Shown here: positions 1-5,599 of the stretch, in pieces
How positions within the stretch are numbered: position 1 is the stretch's first letter
How the letters are laid out: every line of letters begins with the position of its first letter
Assembly: GCA_934630985.1 (NCBI GenBank)
Contig: CAKTXO010000052.1
Coordinates: forward strand, 1-8,856
DNA from: an uncultured Oscillospiraceae bacterium
GTDB lineage: Bacteria > Bacillota > Clostridia > Oscillospirales > Oscillospiraceae
Reading direction: 5' to 3'
Length of the DNA stretch: 8,856 nt
Translations under genes and position numbers: made by a program
The notes under the pieces: model-generated
Database searches by the model: none
Seen by the model: only the letters and a program-made list of their open reading frames with translations
What the model was told of the DNA's origin: nothing

Positions 1-3
1 CAA

Positions 4-304
4 TGTCATTGCGAACCAGTGACCGATGTCACTGGTGTGGCAATCCCCCGGATAGGCGTAAAATCCAAGATTTCCTAGGGAGCCTCTGATTAAATCGGCA
101 AGAGCTGGGAGCGAGAGATTTTTCTTTAGCCGAAGGGTTCAAAAGCGGAGGAATACTGGATGTATTGCCCGCTTTTGAAGCCGCACGGATAGAGAAAAAG
201 ATCCGCTATCCAGCCGCAGACGATTTATTCAGAGGTTCCCTAGTGTAGATGTTTGAAAATCGGGGGGATTGCCACGCCAGTGTGAGCACTGGCTCGCAAT
301 GACA
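4..304. repeat. A1: paired-hairpin interspersed repeat, interrupted by element B1
   Basis: Two inverted hairpin units (about 5-49 and 261-303) form long terminal inverted repeats beginning TGTCATTGCGA. In the left unit ATTGC (8-12) pairs with GCAAT (40-44), and ACCAGTGAC (15-23) pairs with GTCACTGGT (28-36). The right unit is the inverted version with stem GCCAGTG/CACTGGC. The spacer is interrupted at a TA by a 163-bp element. Without that element and one TA, the repeat is about 136 bp, close to the uninterrupted copy at 4399-4531 (133 bp). No coding potential is seen. The left end lies at the window edge and may extend further. Confidence 0.8.
78..240. mobile_element. B1: 163-bp MITE-like hairpin element with TA duplication
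   Basis: Bounded by GGG...CCC and flanked by TA at 76-77 and 241-242. The ends are imperfect inverted repeats: GGGAGCCTCTGATTAAATCG at the left against the inverted right end GGGAACCTCTGAATAAATCG. The interior continues as one long imperfect hairpin, with TTCAAAAGC (138-146) pairing with GCTTTTGAA (171-179). It has the same length as the copy at 3192-3354 and aligns to it without gaps. It encodes no protein. TA target duplications fit the IS630/Tc1-mariner type of non-autonomous element, but no transposase is present in the window, so the parent family is inferred. Confidence 0.75.
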
Positions 305-334
305 TTGTTCTATTTGGGCACTTTGCTATTTTGA

Positions 335-377
335 GACAGCTCCTGCCCCAGTGCGCACACTGGGGCTGAGGGAATCA
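335..377. repeat. Short hairpin repeat, GCCCCAGTG stem
   Basis: A perfect 9-bp stem, GCCCCAGTG (345-353) and CACTGGGGC (358-366), closes a CGCA loop. It is flanked by AGCTCC on the left and TGAGGGAATC on the right. Read on the minus strand, the flanks (TTCCCTCAG ... GGAGCTGTC) resemble those of the next hairpin at 421-465 (ATCCCTCAG ... GACAGCTCC), suggesting one family in opposite orientation. No gene is visible around it. Confidence 0.5.
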
Positions 378-420
378 GAACTACCGTTTTTTTGAATGCC
401 ACCGATAAACAACTCTTTAC

Positions 421-481
421 AATCCCTCAGTCATGGCCTTGCGTGAGACGGCCATGACAGCTCCCTTTACACAAGGGAGCC
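421..481. repeat. Double-hairpin interspersed repeat
   Basis: Two adjacent perfect hairpins. GTCATGGCC (430-438) pairs with GGCCATGAC (450-458) across an 11-nt loop. GCTCCCTT (460-467) pairs with AAGGGAGC (473-480) across a 5-nt loop. Neither is followed by a T-tract, so a terminator role is unlikely. A small open frame across this stretch (433-633) is not convincing because it lies on palindromes, the terminator and the end of the regulator gene. Confidence 0.5.
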
Positions 482-524
482 GGGGGTGCTCCCGCACCAG
501 TAATTCTTTCAAAGCCCCCGCAGT

Positions 525-556
525 GAAAAAAGCTGCCCCGCAAAAGCGGGGCAGCT
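525..556 (-). terminator. Rho-independent terminator of the PucR/CdaR-type regulator
   Basis: A perfect 11-bp stem, AGCTGCCCCGC (531-541) and GCGGGGCAGCT (546-556), closes a 4-nt loop. Read on the minus strand it is followed by a T-run (complement of 526-530). It lies 12 bp beyond the stop codon of the regulator at 569-1660. Confidence 0.85.
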
Positions 557-568
557 TCAAAAAACCAA

Positions 569-1660
569 TTACTGCCGGTTTTCCCGGGAGGCCAGATACT
601 GACGCACCATCAGCGCTACCCGGAAGACGATAGCGTGGTCGAACTGCCGCAGATCCAGGCCTGTCAGCTTGCGGATCTTCTCCAGCCGGTAGACCAGGGT
701 GTTCCGGTGGACGAACAGCTTCCGGGAGGTCTCGGACACGTTCAGGCTGTTCTCGAAGAACTTGTTGATGGTAAAGAGGGTCTCCTGATCCAGAGAATCC
801 AGGGAGTTTTTCTTGAAAACCTCCCGCAGGAAGATCTCACACAGGGTGGTAGGCAGCTGATAGATCAGACGGCCGATGCCCAGGTTCTCATAGTGCATGA
901 CGCTCTTCTCGGTGTCGAAGACCTTGCCCACCTCGATGGCGGTCTGCGCCTCCTTATAGGAGTCGGCCAGTTCCCGCAGGTGCTCGGCTACGGTGCCGAT
1001 ACCGATGATGGTCTTGATGCGCAGCTCGTTTTTCAGGGTATCTTCCACGTTCACCGCGATCTTCTCCAGATCTTCGGCGGTGACGGTGCCGCTGATCTGC
1101 TTGATAATGGCGACATCGGTTTCGTTAATGGACAGCACAAAGTCCTGCATCTTATCCGGGAACATGCCGGTGAGCACGTCCACGGTGGCCACATCGCTGT
1201 GATCCACCTGGCGGATCAGGAACACCGCCCGGGGGGCGTCGGTGGCAAAGTGCAGCTCCTTGGCTCGGATGTAAATATCGCCGGGGAGAATATTATCCAT
1301 GATAATATTCTTGACAAAGGTGCCCCGGTCGTGCTTCTCCTCATAGAAGGTCTTGGCATCGTTCAGGGCAATAAAGGCCATCTGGCAAAAGCTTCTGGCA
1401 GTCTCGTCGTCGCCGGAGCAGAACACGGCATACTCGAAGTAATTGGAGTTGCCCATAATGGCCTTGAAGCTCTTCTGGGCGAAGGTCACAATGCTTTCCG
1501 AGGCATTGCCCACCTTCAGTGCCGCATCCGGCCAGCGCTCTCCCAGCAAAGACATATCGGTGCTGGAAATCACACAGCCCTCAGTATCGATAACACCAAA
1601 CACCCGGTCGGAAATATCCCGCAGCTGGACGATCACGCTCTGAAAAACACTGTTGGACAT
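569..1660 (-). CDS. PucR/CdaR-family transcriptional regulator
   Basis: A 363-residue DNA-binding regulator. Residues 1 to about 130 (GVIDTEGCVISS near 22-33) resemble the N-terminal sensor half of CdaR, the sugar diacid regulator. About 143-255 resembles the degenerate GGDEF-like middle domain of the family (IGIGTVAEHLRELADSY near 220-236). The C-terminus carries the hallmark helix-turn-helix, SLNVSETSRKLFVHRNTLVY at about 305-324, then RLEKIRKLTGLDL. The length is close to E. coli CdaR. The start is supported by AAGGGAG about 9 bases upstream, and the gene has its own promoter and terminator, so it is probably monocistronic. Family members sense small metabolites such as glycerate-type acids or purine-pathway compounds. 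No such catabolic genes are adjacent, so the ligand and targets are unknown. The family assignment is firm; the specific role is not. Confidence 0.85.
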   Translation of the reverse strand: MSNSVFQSVIVQLRDISDRVFGVIDTEGCVISSTDMSLLGERWPDAALKVGNASESIVTFAQKSFKAIMGNSNYFEYAVFCSGDDETARSFCQMAFIALNDAKTFYEEKHDRGTFVKNIIMDNILPGDIYIRAKELHFATDAPRAVFLIRQVDHSDVATVDVLTGMFPDKMQDFVLSINETDVAIIKQISGTVTAEDLEKIAVNVEDTLKNELRIKTIIGIGTVAEHLRELADSYKEAQTAIEVGKVFDTEKSVMHYENLGIGRLIYQLPTTLCEIFLREVFKKNSLDSLDQETLFTINKFFENSLNVSETSRKLFVHRNTLVYRLEKIRKLTGLDLRQFDHAIVFRVALMVRQYLASRENRQ

Positions 1661-1689
1661 CTTTCTGTCACTCCCTTAGTATCTTGCAC

Positions 1690-1701
1690 AAATGCGCATT
1701 T
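1690..1701. promoter_or_regulatory. Perfect 12-bp palindrome in the regulator leader (possible operator)
   Basis: AAATGCGCATTT is a perfect palindrome lying downstream of the -10 box and upstream of the start codon of the regulator at 569-1660. A second dyad, TTGC-N7-GCAA (1733-1747), overlaps the -35 box. Both are in reasonable places for an operator, possibly for autoregulation. That is inference only. Confidence 0.3.
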
Positions 1702-1718
1702 CACAAAATTGCATTGTT

Positions 1719-1747
1719 ATTATACACAGCTTTTGCGCACATTGCAA
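1719..1747 (-). promoter_or_regulatory. Sigma-A-type promoter of the regulator gene
   Basis: On the minus strand, TTGCAA (1742-1747) is followed by exactly 17 bases and a perfect TATAAT (1719-1724). Transcription would start near 1712, about 50 bases before the ATG at 1660. The AAGGGAG ribosome binding site lies within that leader. Confidence 0.8.
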
Positions 1748-1866
1748 GTACCTTTTGACATTTTACTGCAAAAAGGATTTGTTTTTTTAGGTATTCTTCC
1801 AACATCTTTTCCAGGCACATCCGTAACAAAGGGAAAACTATCAGCAAATTGACCGTCTTTTGGCGC

Positions 1867-2571
1867 TTATTTTCCCTGCTCCAGTGCCGCCAGCTCCGCC
1901 TCCGTCAGTTCCCGCGCCTGGCCTCTGGGCAGGTCGCCCAGGGTCAGGCTTCCTTCCTGCCGCCGCTCCAGATAGGTCACTGTCATGCCGCGAGAAGCCA
2001 TCATCCGGCGCACCTGGTGATATTTCCCCTCGCAGACCTGAATCAGGCTCTCTCCGGGGTTCAGCGCAGTCAGCTCCGCCGGACGGCACACCGTCCCGTC
2101 CCGGAGGGTCAGCCCTGTCCGGAAGGCTTCGATATCCGCCTGCTCTGCCTGTCCCTCATGCCGGGCGTAGTAAATTTTCGGCACTTCCTGTTTGGGGCTG
2201 ATGAGCCGGTGGAGTAAATCGCCGTCGTTGGTAAAGAGCAGCAGCCCCTCGGTTTCCTTATCCAGCCGCCCGACGGGCTTCAAGTCCAGGTGCGCCCATT
2301 GCCTGGGCAGCAGCTCCATAACGGTTTTCTGCTGGGCGTCCTCGGTAGCCGTGACGTAGCCCGCGGGCTTATTGAGCATGACAACCAGCCGCCGCTTTCC
2401 CCCCAGGGCTTCCCCGTCCAGGGTAATTTCCTGACACTGCGGGTCGATTTTCCGGCTGCCGTCCTTTTCGGCTCTGCCGTCCACGGTCACCCTGCCGGTT
2501 TTCAGCAGGAGCTTTACCTGGGAGCGGGTGCCTGCGCCGCTGTCGCAGAGAAATTTGTCCAGTCGTTCCAT
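1867..2571 (-). CDS. RsuA/RluB-family rRNA pseudouridine synthase
   Basis: A 234-residue enzyme that isomerises a uridine in ribosomal RNA to pseudouridine in the cytoplasm. The N-terminus (residues 1 to about 47, MERLDKFLCDSG...) is an S4 RNA-binding domain. LNKPAGYVTA (66-75) and GRLDKETEGLLLFTND (101-116) are family motifs, and Asp104 is the expected catalytic aspartate. EGKYHQVRRMM (181-191) is the conserved C-terminal motif. Length and layout match RsuA, which modifies 16S rRNA position 516 in E. coli, but RluB-like 23S specificity cannot be excluded. GGAG lies 5 bases upstream of the ATG. The gene diverges from the membrane protein at 2642, with 70 bp between the starts. No clear promoter or terminator was found; the 3' side runs into the T-rich region upstream of the regulator gene. 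Confidence 0.9.
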   Translation of the reverse strand: MERLDKFLCDSGAGTRSQVKLLLKTGRVTVDGRAEKDGSRKIDPQCQEITLDGEALGGKRRLVVMLNKPAGYVTATEDAQQKTVMELLPRQWAHLDLKPVGRLDKETEGLLLFTNDGDLLHRLISPKQEVPKIYYARHEGQAEQADIEAFRTGLTLRDGTVCRPAELTALNPGESLIQVCEGKYHQVRRMMASRGMTVTYLERRQEGSLTLGDLPRGQARELTEAELAALEQGK

Positions 2572-2641
2572 GGTGTCTCCGTTCTACCCTGTCCGAAAAG
2601 AGCATAGGCTTTATTACCTAGTCTATCGGGAGGGATTTTCT

Positions 2642-3172
2642 ATGATGGTTATGACCGCGAAGGTCAATTTCAAAAAAATACTGCTGGGACTTGCCGCCGT
2701 GGCCGCTCTGGTGCTGGCTCTGATTCTCCTGCTGGGCGGCGGCAAGGCGGCAGAAACCGGCGCTCCGGCTCTGAACAGCAACGATGGCCGGGTGAAATTT
2801 CTGGAGGATCTGGGCTGGCAGGTCACCACCACCCCCGTGGAATCCTCACAGGTGCGGATTCCGGAGGCGGGCAGTCAGGTTTTTACCCGCTACAATCAGT
2901 TGCAGCTGAGCCAGGGCTATGACCTGAGCCAGTTTTCCGGGAAAAAGGTCATGCGCTATGTCTACAAAATCAACAATTTCCCCGGTGCCACCGAGCCGGT
3001 GTACGCCACCCTGCTGATCTACAAAAATCAGGTCATCGGCGGGGATGTGACGGATTCCGCTCCCGGCGGCCAGATTCGGGCGCTGAAAATGCCGGAGGCC
3101 GCGCCAAAGGCTTCGGTGCCCGCGCCCTCCACGGCCACCCCGGAAACCACGCCTTCCCTTGCCGCGAAATAA
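2642..3172 (+). CDS. Membrane-anchored DUF4830-like protein
   Basis: A 176-residue protein of unknown function. A short basic N-terminus is followed by one strong hydrophobic segment (about 13-32, ILLGLAAVAALVLALILLL). This suggests a single membrane anchor with the rest outside the cell. The soluble part (about 48-136) contains FLEDLGWQV (53-61), IPEAGSQVFTRYNQLQ (73-88), GYDLSQFSGKKVMRYVYKI (92-110) and LLIYKNQVIGGDV (124-136). I recognise this pattern as close to DUF4830 of Clostridia, from memory only. The tail (about 151-176) is rich in Pro, Ala, Thr and Ser. I chose the ATG at 2642 because GGGAGGG ends 7 bases upstream; an in-frame start at 2528 would place the upstream part inside the divergent rRNA-modifying gene. 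Element B2 starts 19 bp after the stop codon. Confidence 0.75.
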   Translation: MMVMTAKVNFKKILLGLAAVAALVLALILLLGGGKAAETGAPALNSNDGRVKFLEDLGWQVTTTPVESSQVRIPEAGSQVFTRYNQLQLSQGYDLSQFSGKKVMRYVYKINNFPGATEPVYATLLIYKNQVIGGDVTDSAPGGQIRALKMPEAAPKASVPAPSTATPETTPSLAAK

Positions 3173-3191
3173 ACACGGGCTTTGCGAAATA

Positions 3192-3354
3192 GGGAAGCTC
3201 TGATTAAATCGGCAAGAGCTGGCAGCGAGAGATTTTGTTTCCAGGCAAGGTTTGGAAAATGAGGGAATACTGTATGTATTTCCCATTTTTCAAACCGCAG
3301 CATGGAAGCAAAAGATCCGCTGTCCAGCCGCAGACGATTTATTCAGAGTTTCCC
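3192..3354. mobile_element. B2: second copy of the 163-bp TA-flanked hairpin element
   Basis: Bounded by GGG...CCC with TA at 3190-3191 and 3355-3356. It has the same length as B1 (78-240) and aligns with no gaps. The outer arms are nearly identical to B1 (GATTAAATCGGCAAGAGCTG at 3202-3221; CCAGCCGCAGACGATTTATT at 3324-3343). The inner stems have diverged, yet each copy still pairs with itself, for example GGTTTGGAAAATG (3249-3261) with CATTTTTCAAACC (3284-3296), allowing one G-T pair. It sits between the DUF4830-like gene and the ribU promoter and encodes no protein. Confidence 0.75.
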
Positions 3355-3378
3355 TAAGTATAACATGCCATTTGCCTC

Positions 3379-3407
3379 TTGACAAGCGGCGGCTTCGGTG
3401 CTATGGT
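3379..3407 (+). promoter_or_regulatory. Promoter of the FMN riboswitch-ribU transcript
   Basis: A perfect -35 box TTGACA (3379-3384) is followed by 17 bases and TATGGT (3402-3407), a 4-of-6 match to the -10 consensus. Transcription would start near 3414, just before the riboswitch. Confidence 0.75.
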
Positions 3408-3423
3408 ATGGGCAACTGAATCA

Positions 3424-3535
3424 GTATCTTCAGGGCGGGGCGCAATTCCCCACCGGCGGTAAAGTCCGCGAGCCCAATCGGGTTGAATCGGTGAAACTCC
3501 GATACCGACAGTATAGTCTGGATGGAAGAAGGTAC
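3424..3535 (+). promoter_or_regulatory. FMN riboswitch (RFN element)
   Basis: The conserved RFN blocks occur in order: ATCTTCAGGGCGGGG (3426-3440), AATTCCCCACCGGCGGTAAA (3444-3463), GTCCGCGAGCCC (3464-3475), GGTGAAACTCCGATACCGAC (3490-3509), AGTATAGTCTGGATGG (3510-3525) and AGAAGG (3527-3532). FMN binding to this aptamer lowers expression of riboflavin synthesis or uptake genes. Here it lies between a promoter and a terminator ahead of ribU, so control by premature termination is expected. Confidence 0.95.
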
Positions 3536-3565
3536 GCAAGGCTTTTTTCTTGCGTTTATTTTCGC

Positions 3566-3597
3566 GCCCTGGGTGTATTCCCGGGGCATATTTTTTT
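3566..3597 (+). terminator. Riboswitch-controlled terminator upstream of ribU
   Basis: GCCCTGGG (3566-3573) pairs with CCCGGGGC (3580-3587), including one T-G pair, around a 6-nt loop. It is followed by ATA and seven Ts (3591-3597). It ends 4 bases before the ribU ribosome binding site. An additional small hairpin, ACGCAAG (3534-3540) with CTTGCGT (3549-3555), lies between the aptamer and this terminator and may belong to the switch. Confidence 0.8.
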
Positions 3598-3615
3598 GCA
3601 CAGGAGAGGATCTCT

Positions 3616-4335
3616 ATGACCACACTTTTGACCCAAGTTTCCGAAAATCTGTCCTTCGTTCTGACCTGTCTGGCGCTGGTGGTAGGCCTTGCTTTGCTTG
3701 CCAAGCTTGCCGAGTACTTCCTGCCGGAGTGCCGGAAGGTGACTCCCGCCCGCCGGGTGAGCATCATCGGCATCTGCGCCGCCCTGGCCGCGGTGCTGCA
3801 TATGCTGGACTTTCCCCTGCCCTTCCTGGCTCCCGGCTTCTACAAGCTGGACTTCTCCGAGCTGCCGGTGCTGCTGTGCGGCTTCTACCTGGGGCCCTGC
3901 GCCACGGTGATCTGTGAGGGCGTGAAAATTCTGCTGAAGCTGCTGCTCAAGGGCACCTCCACCGCCTTTGTGGGAGACCTTGCCAATTTCGTGGTGGGCT
4001 GCTCCTTCGTGCTCCCTGCCGCCATCTGGTATCACCTGCACAAGAGCCGCCATAGTGCGGTCATCGGCCTGGTGCTTGGCACCGTGTGCATGTCCGTCTT
4101 CGGCACTGCCTTCAACGCGGTGTACCTGCTGCCCAAGTTCGCCCAGCTCTACGGGATGCCTCTGGATGCCATTCTCGCCATGGGCACCGCCATTCATCCG
4201 AGCGTCAACAGCGTGACCACCTTCGTGGTGCTGTGCGTTGCTCCTCTGAATGTGGTAAAGGGTGTGACCGTTTCCCTGCTGACCCTGCTTCTGTACAAGC
4301 GGGTGGCTCGCCCCCTGTTCGGACTGCATAGCTGA
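3616..4335 (+). CDS. ribU: Riboflavin ECF transporter substrate-binding subunit RibU
   Basis: A 239-residue integral membrane protein that binds riboflavin and works with a shared ECF energising module (EcfT plus two ATPases), which is not in this window. About six hydrophobic segments are visible: near 12-35, 48-70, 83-110, 120-140, 148-172 and 199-226. GFYKLDFSELPVLLCGFYLG (74-93) and the GDLANFVVG stretch (120-128) match the RibU family. The length is typical to slightly long because of an extra N-terminal helix (12-35). The FMN riboswitch directly upstream strongly supports a flavin substrate. The start at 3616 follows AGGAGAGG (3602-3609); an in-frame start at 3550 is rejected because it lies inside the riboswitch expression platform. 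The gene ends at a strong stem-loop and is transcribed alone. Confidence 0.93.
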   Translation: MTTLLTQVSENLSFVLTCLALVVGLALLAKLAEYFLPECRKVTPARRVSIIGICAALAAVLHMLDFPLPFLAPGFYKLDFSELPVLLCGFYLGPCATVICEGVKILLKLLLKGTSTAFVGDLANFVVGCSFVLPAAIWYHLHKSRHSAVIGLVLGTVCMSVFGTAFNAVYLLPKFAQLYGMPLDAILAMGTAIHPSVNSVTTFVVLCVAPLNVVKGVTVSLLTLLLYKRVARPLFGLHS

Positions 4336-4339
4336 TGAA

Positions 4340-4368
4340 AAATCCCGCCGCTTTTCGCGGCGGGATTT
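4340..4368 (+). terminator. Terminator of ribU
   Basis: A perfect 12-bp stem, AAATCCCGCCGC (4340-4351) with GCGGCGGGATTT (4357-4368), closes a 5-nt loop and begins 4 bp after the ribU stop. The T-run after the stem is short (TTT then CAAC). The exact reverse complement occurs at 4550-4578. Confidence 0.7.
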
Positions 4369-4398
4369 CAACGTGTCAAAAAAGCTCCCAATATACGT

Positions 4399-4531
4399 TG
4401 TCATTCCGAACCAGTCCACAGACTGGTGTGGGAATCCCCCGGATAGAAGTAAAAGCCACTGGTTTAGGATCTAAAATGTTTGAAAATTCGGGGGATTGCC
4501 ACGGCAGTGTGCGCACTGCCTCGCAATGACA
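4399..4531. repeat. A2: uninterrupted paired-hairpin repeat
   Basis: Two inverted hairpin units (4400-4442 and 4489-4530) are separated by a spacer of about 46 bp. This is the uninterrupted counterpart of A1, and the spacer end ATGTTTGAAAAT is shared with A1. In the left unit ATTCC (4403-4407) pairs with GGAAT (4431-4435), whereas the other copies have ATTGC with GCAAT, a compensated change. The right unit has GGCAGTG/CACTGCC. It lies between the convergent terminators of ribU and the proline operon. Confidence 0.8.
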
Positions 4532-4549
4532 TGATTCTTCGACAGTCTG

Positions 4550-4578
4550 AAATCCCGCCGCGAAAAGCGGCGGGATTT
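4550..4578 (-). terminator. Terminator of the proBAC-aldo/keto reductase operon
   Basis: A perfect 12-bp stem, AAATCCCGCCGC (4550-4561) with GCGGCGGGATTT (4567-4578), closes a 5-nt loop. It lies 3 bp beyond the reductase stop codon on the minus strand. It is the exact reverse complement of the ribU terminator, and the T-run on the minus strand is equally short. Confidence 0.7.
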
Positions 4579-4581
4579 CTT

Positions 4582-5589
4582 TCATTCTCCAAAGTGCTCC
4601 GCAACCTTCCGAAGCATTTTCCGGATGGGCAGCTGATAGGGGCACCGCTGCTCGCAGGCACCGCAGCCGATGCAGTCCGAGGCCTTCTTCTCCTGGCTGG
4701 CATACCTGGATTTGGCCCAGTCCGCCAGACCGTACCGCTGCAAATAGCCGTCAAACAGGAACAGCCCCGAAATATTGATGCCCACGGAGCAGGGCTGGCA
4801 GTAGTTGCACCGGCGGCAGAACTGGGTACCCAGCTGACTGCGGATTTTCTGGAAAATCGCCTTCTCCTCGTCGGTCAGAGGCTCGGAATTGCTCACGGCC
4901 TCCAGATTCTGGGTCAGCTCCTTCGGCTCTGCCATGCCGGGAATCACCACGGTCACATCCGGGTTGGCACAGACAAAACGCAGAGCGGAAGTGGCATCCT
5001 CAATGGCACCGCCCGCCAGGGGCTTCATGCAGATAAAGCCCACGTTTTTCTTCGCCGCCTGGGCAATCAGGCTTTCCGCCTGGGTCTCCACAATATTATA
5101 GGGAAACATGACCGTCTCCACCCAATCCTGTTCCAGAGCCAGCCGGAAGGTATCCAGGGAATGGGCCGTCACGCCGATATGCCGGATTTTTCCCGCGGCC
5201 TTGGCTTCCCGCAGAGCTTCCAGCGCGCCGCCGGGAGCCATGATCTGAGGGAACTGCTCCGGCGGGATGTTGTGAATCTGATAGAGGTCAATGTAATCCG
5301 TGCGCAAATTCTGAAGGCTCTTGTCGATGTCCGCCGCCATGGCCTCCTTCGTCCGGGACATGGTTTTGCTGGCCAGCACGAAGTCCTGCCGGATGCCCTC
5401 CAGGGCGTATCCCAGGTATTCCTCACTGACGGTGTAGGCACGGGCAGTATCGATAAAATTCACCCCTGCATTCCGAAGCTGATGCACCAGCTCCTTCGTC
5501 CTCTCCGGGTCAATGCGCTGGATGGGAATGCCGCCGAAGCCCATCCGGGAGATTTTCAACCCGGTTTTTCCCAAAATCCGATATTCCAT
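4582..5589 (-). CDS. Aldo/keto reductase with C-terminal 4Fe-4S ferredoxin-like domain
   Basis: A 335-residue predicted oxidoreductase. Residues 1 to about 250 form the NAD(P)H-dependent aldo/keto reductase barrel. The expected catalytic tetrad is visible: Asp47 and Tyr52 in NFIDTARAYT, Lys75 in VLASKTM, and His106 in DLYQIHN. The C-terminus adds cysteines C258, C261, C264 and C267 (CRRCNYCQPC), then C306, C309, C312 and C316 (CIGCGACEQRCP), the last a classical 4Fe-4S pattern. This barrel-plus-cluster layout is a known family in anaerobes with no single established substrate. The start is supported by AGGAG overlapping the proC stop codon, and the gap to proC is 10 bp, so it is almost certainly the last gene of the pro operon. 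A role with glutamate semialdehyde or another carbonyl is possible but not shown by the sequence. Confidence 0.88.
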   Translation of the reverse strand: MEYRILGKTGLKISRMGFGGIPIQRIDPERTKELVHQLRNAGVNFIDTARAYTVSEEYLGYALEGIRQDFVLASKTMSRTKEAMAADIDKSLQNLRTDYIDLYQIHNIPPEQFPQIMAPGGALEALREAKAAGKIRHIGVTAHSLDTFRLALEQDWVETVMFPYNIVETQAESLIAQAAKKNVGFICMKPLAGGAIEDATSALRFVCANPDVTVVIPGMAEPKELTQNLEAVSNSEPLTDEEKAIFQKIRSQLGTQFCRRCNYCQPCSVGINISGLFLFDGYLQRYGLADWAKSRYASQEKKASDCIGCGACEQRCPYQLPIRKMLRKVAEHFGE

Positions 5590-5599
5590 AAGCTTTCTC

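Noticed and set aside
345..393. Terminator formed by the hairpin at 345-366 and the T-run at 387-393
   Set aside because: About 20 bases separate stem and T-run, and no plus-strand gene lies upstream.
635..1852. Long plus-strand open frame (405 codons) opposite the regulator gene
   Set aside because: It is antisense to a clear PucR/CdaR-type gene, has no family motifs, and arises from codon bias on the opposite strand.
3359..3364. TATAAC just outside B2 as an outward promoter
   Set aside because: At 17-bp spacing the upstream hexamer inside the element (GATTTA) does not resemble a -35 box, and a better promoter lies at 3379-3407.
3556..4419. Minus-strand open frame of 287 codons opposite ribU
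   Set aside because: Gln/His-rich antisense shadow of a well supported membrane protein with its own riboswitch.
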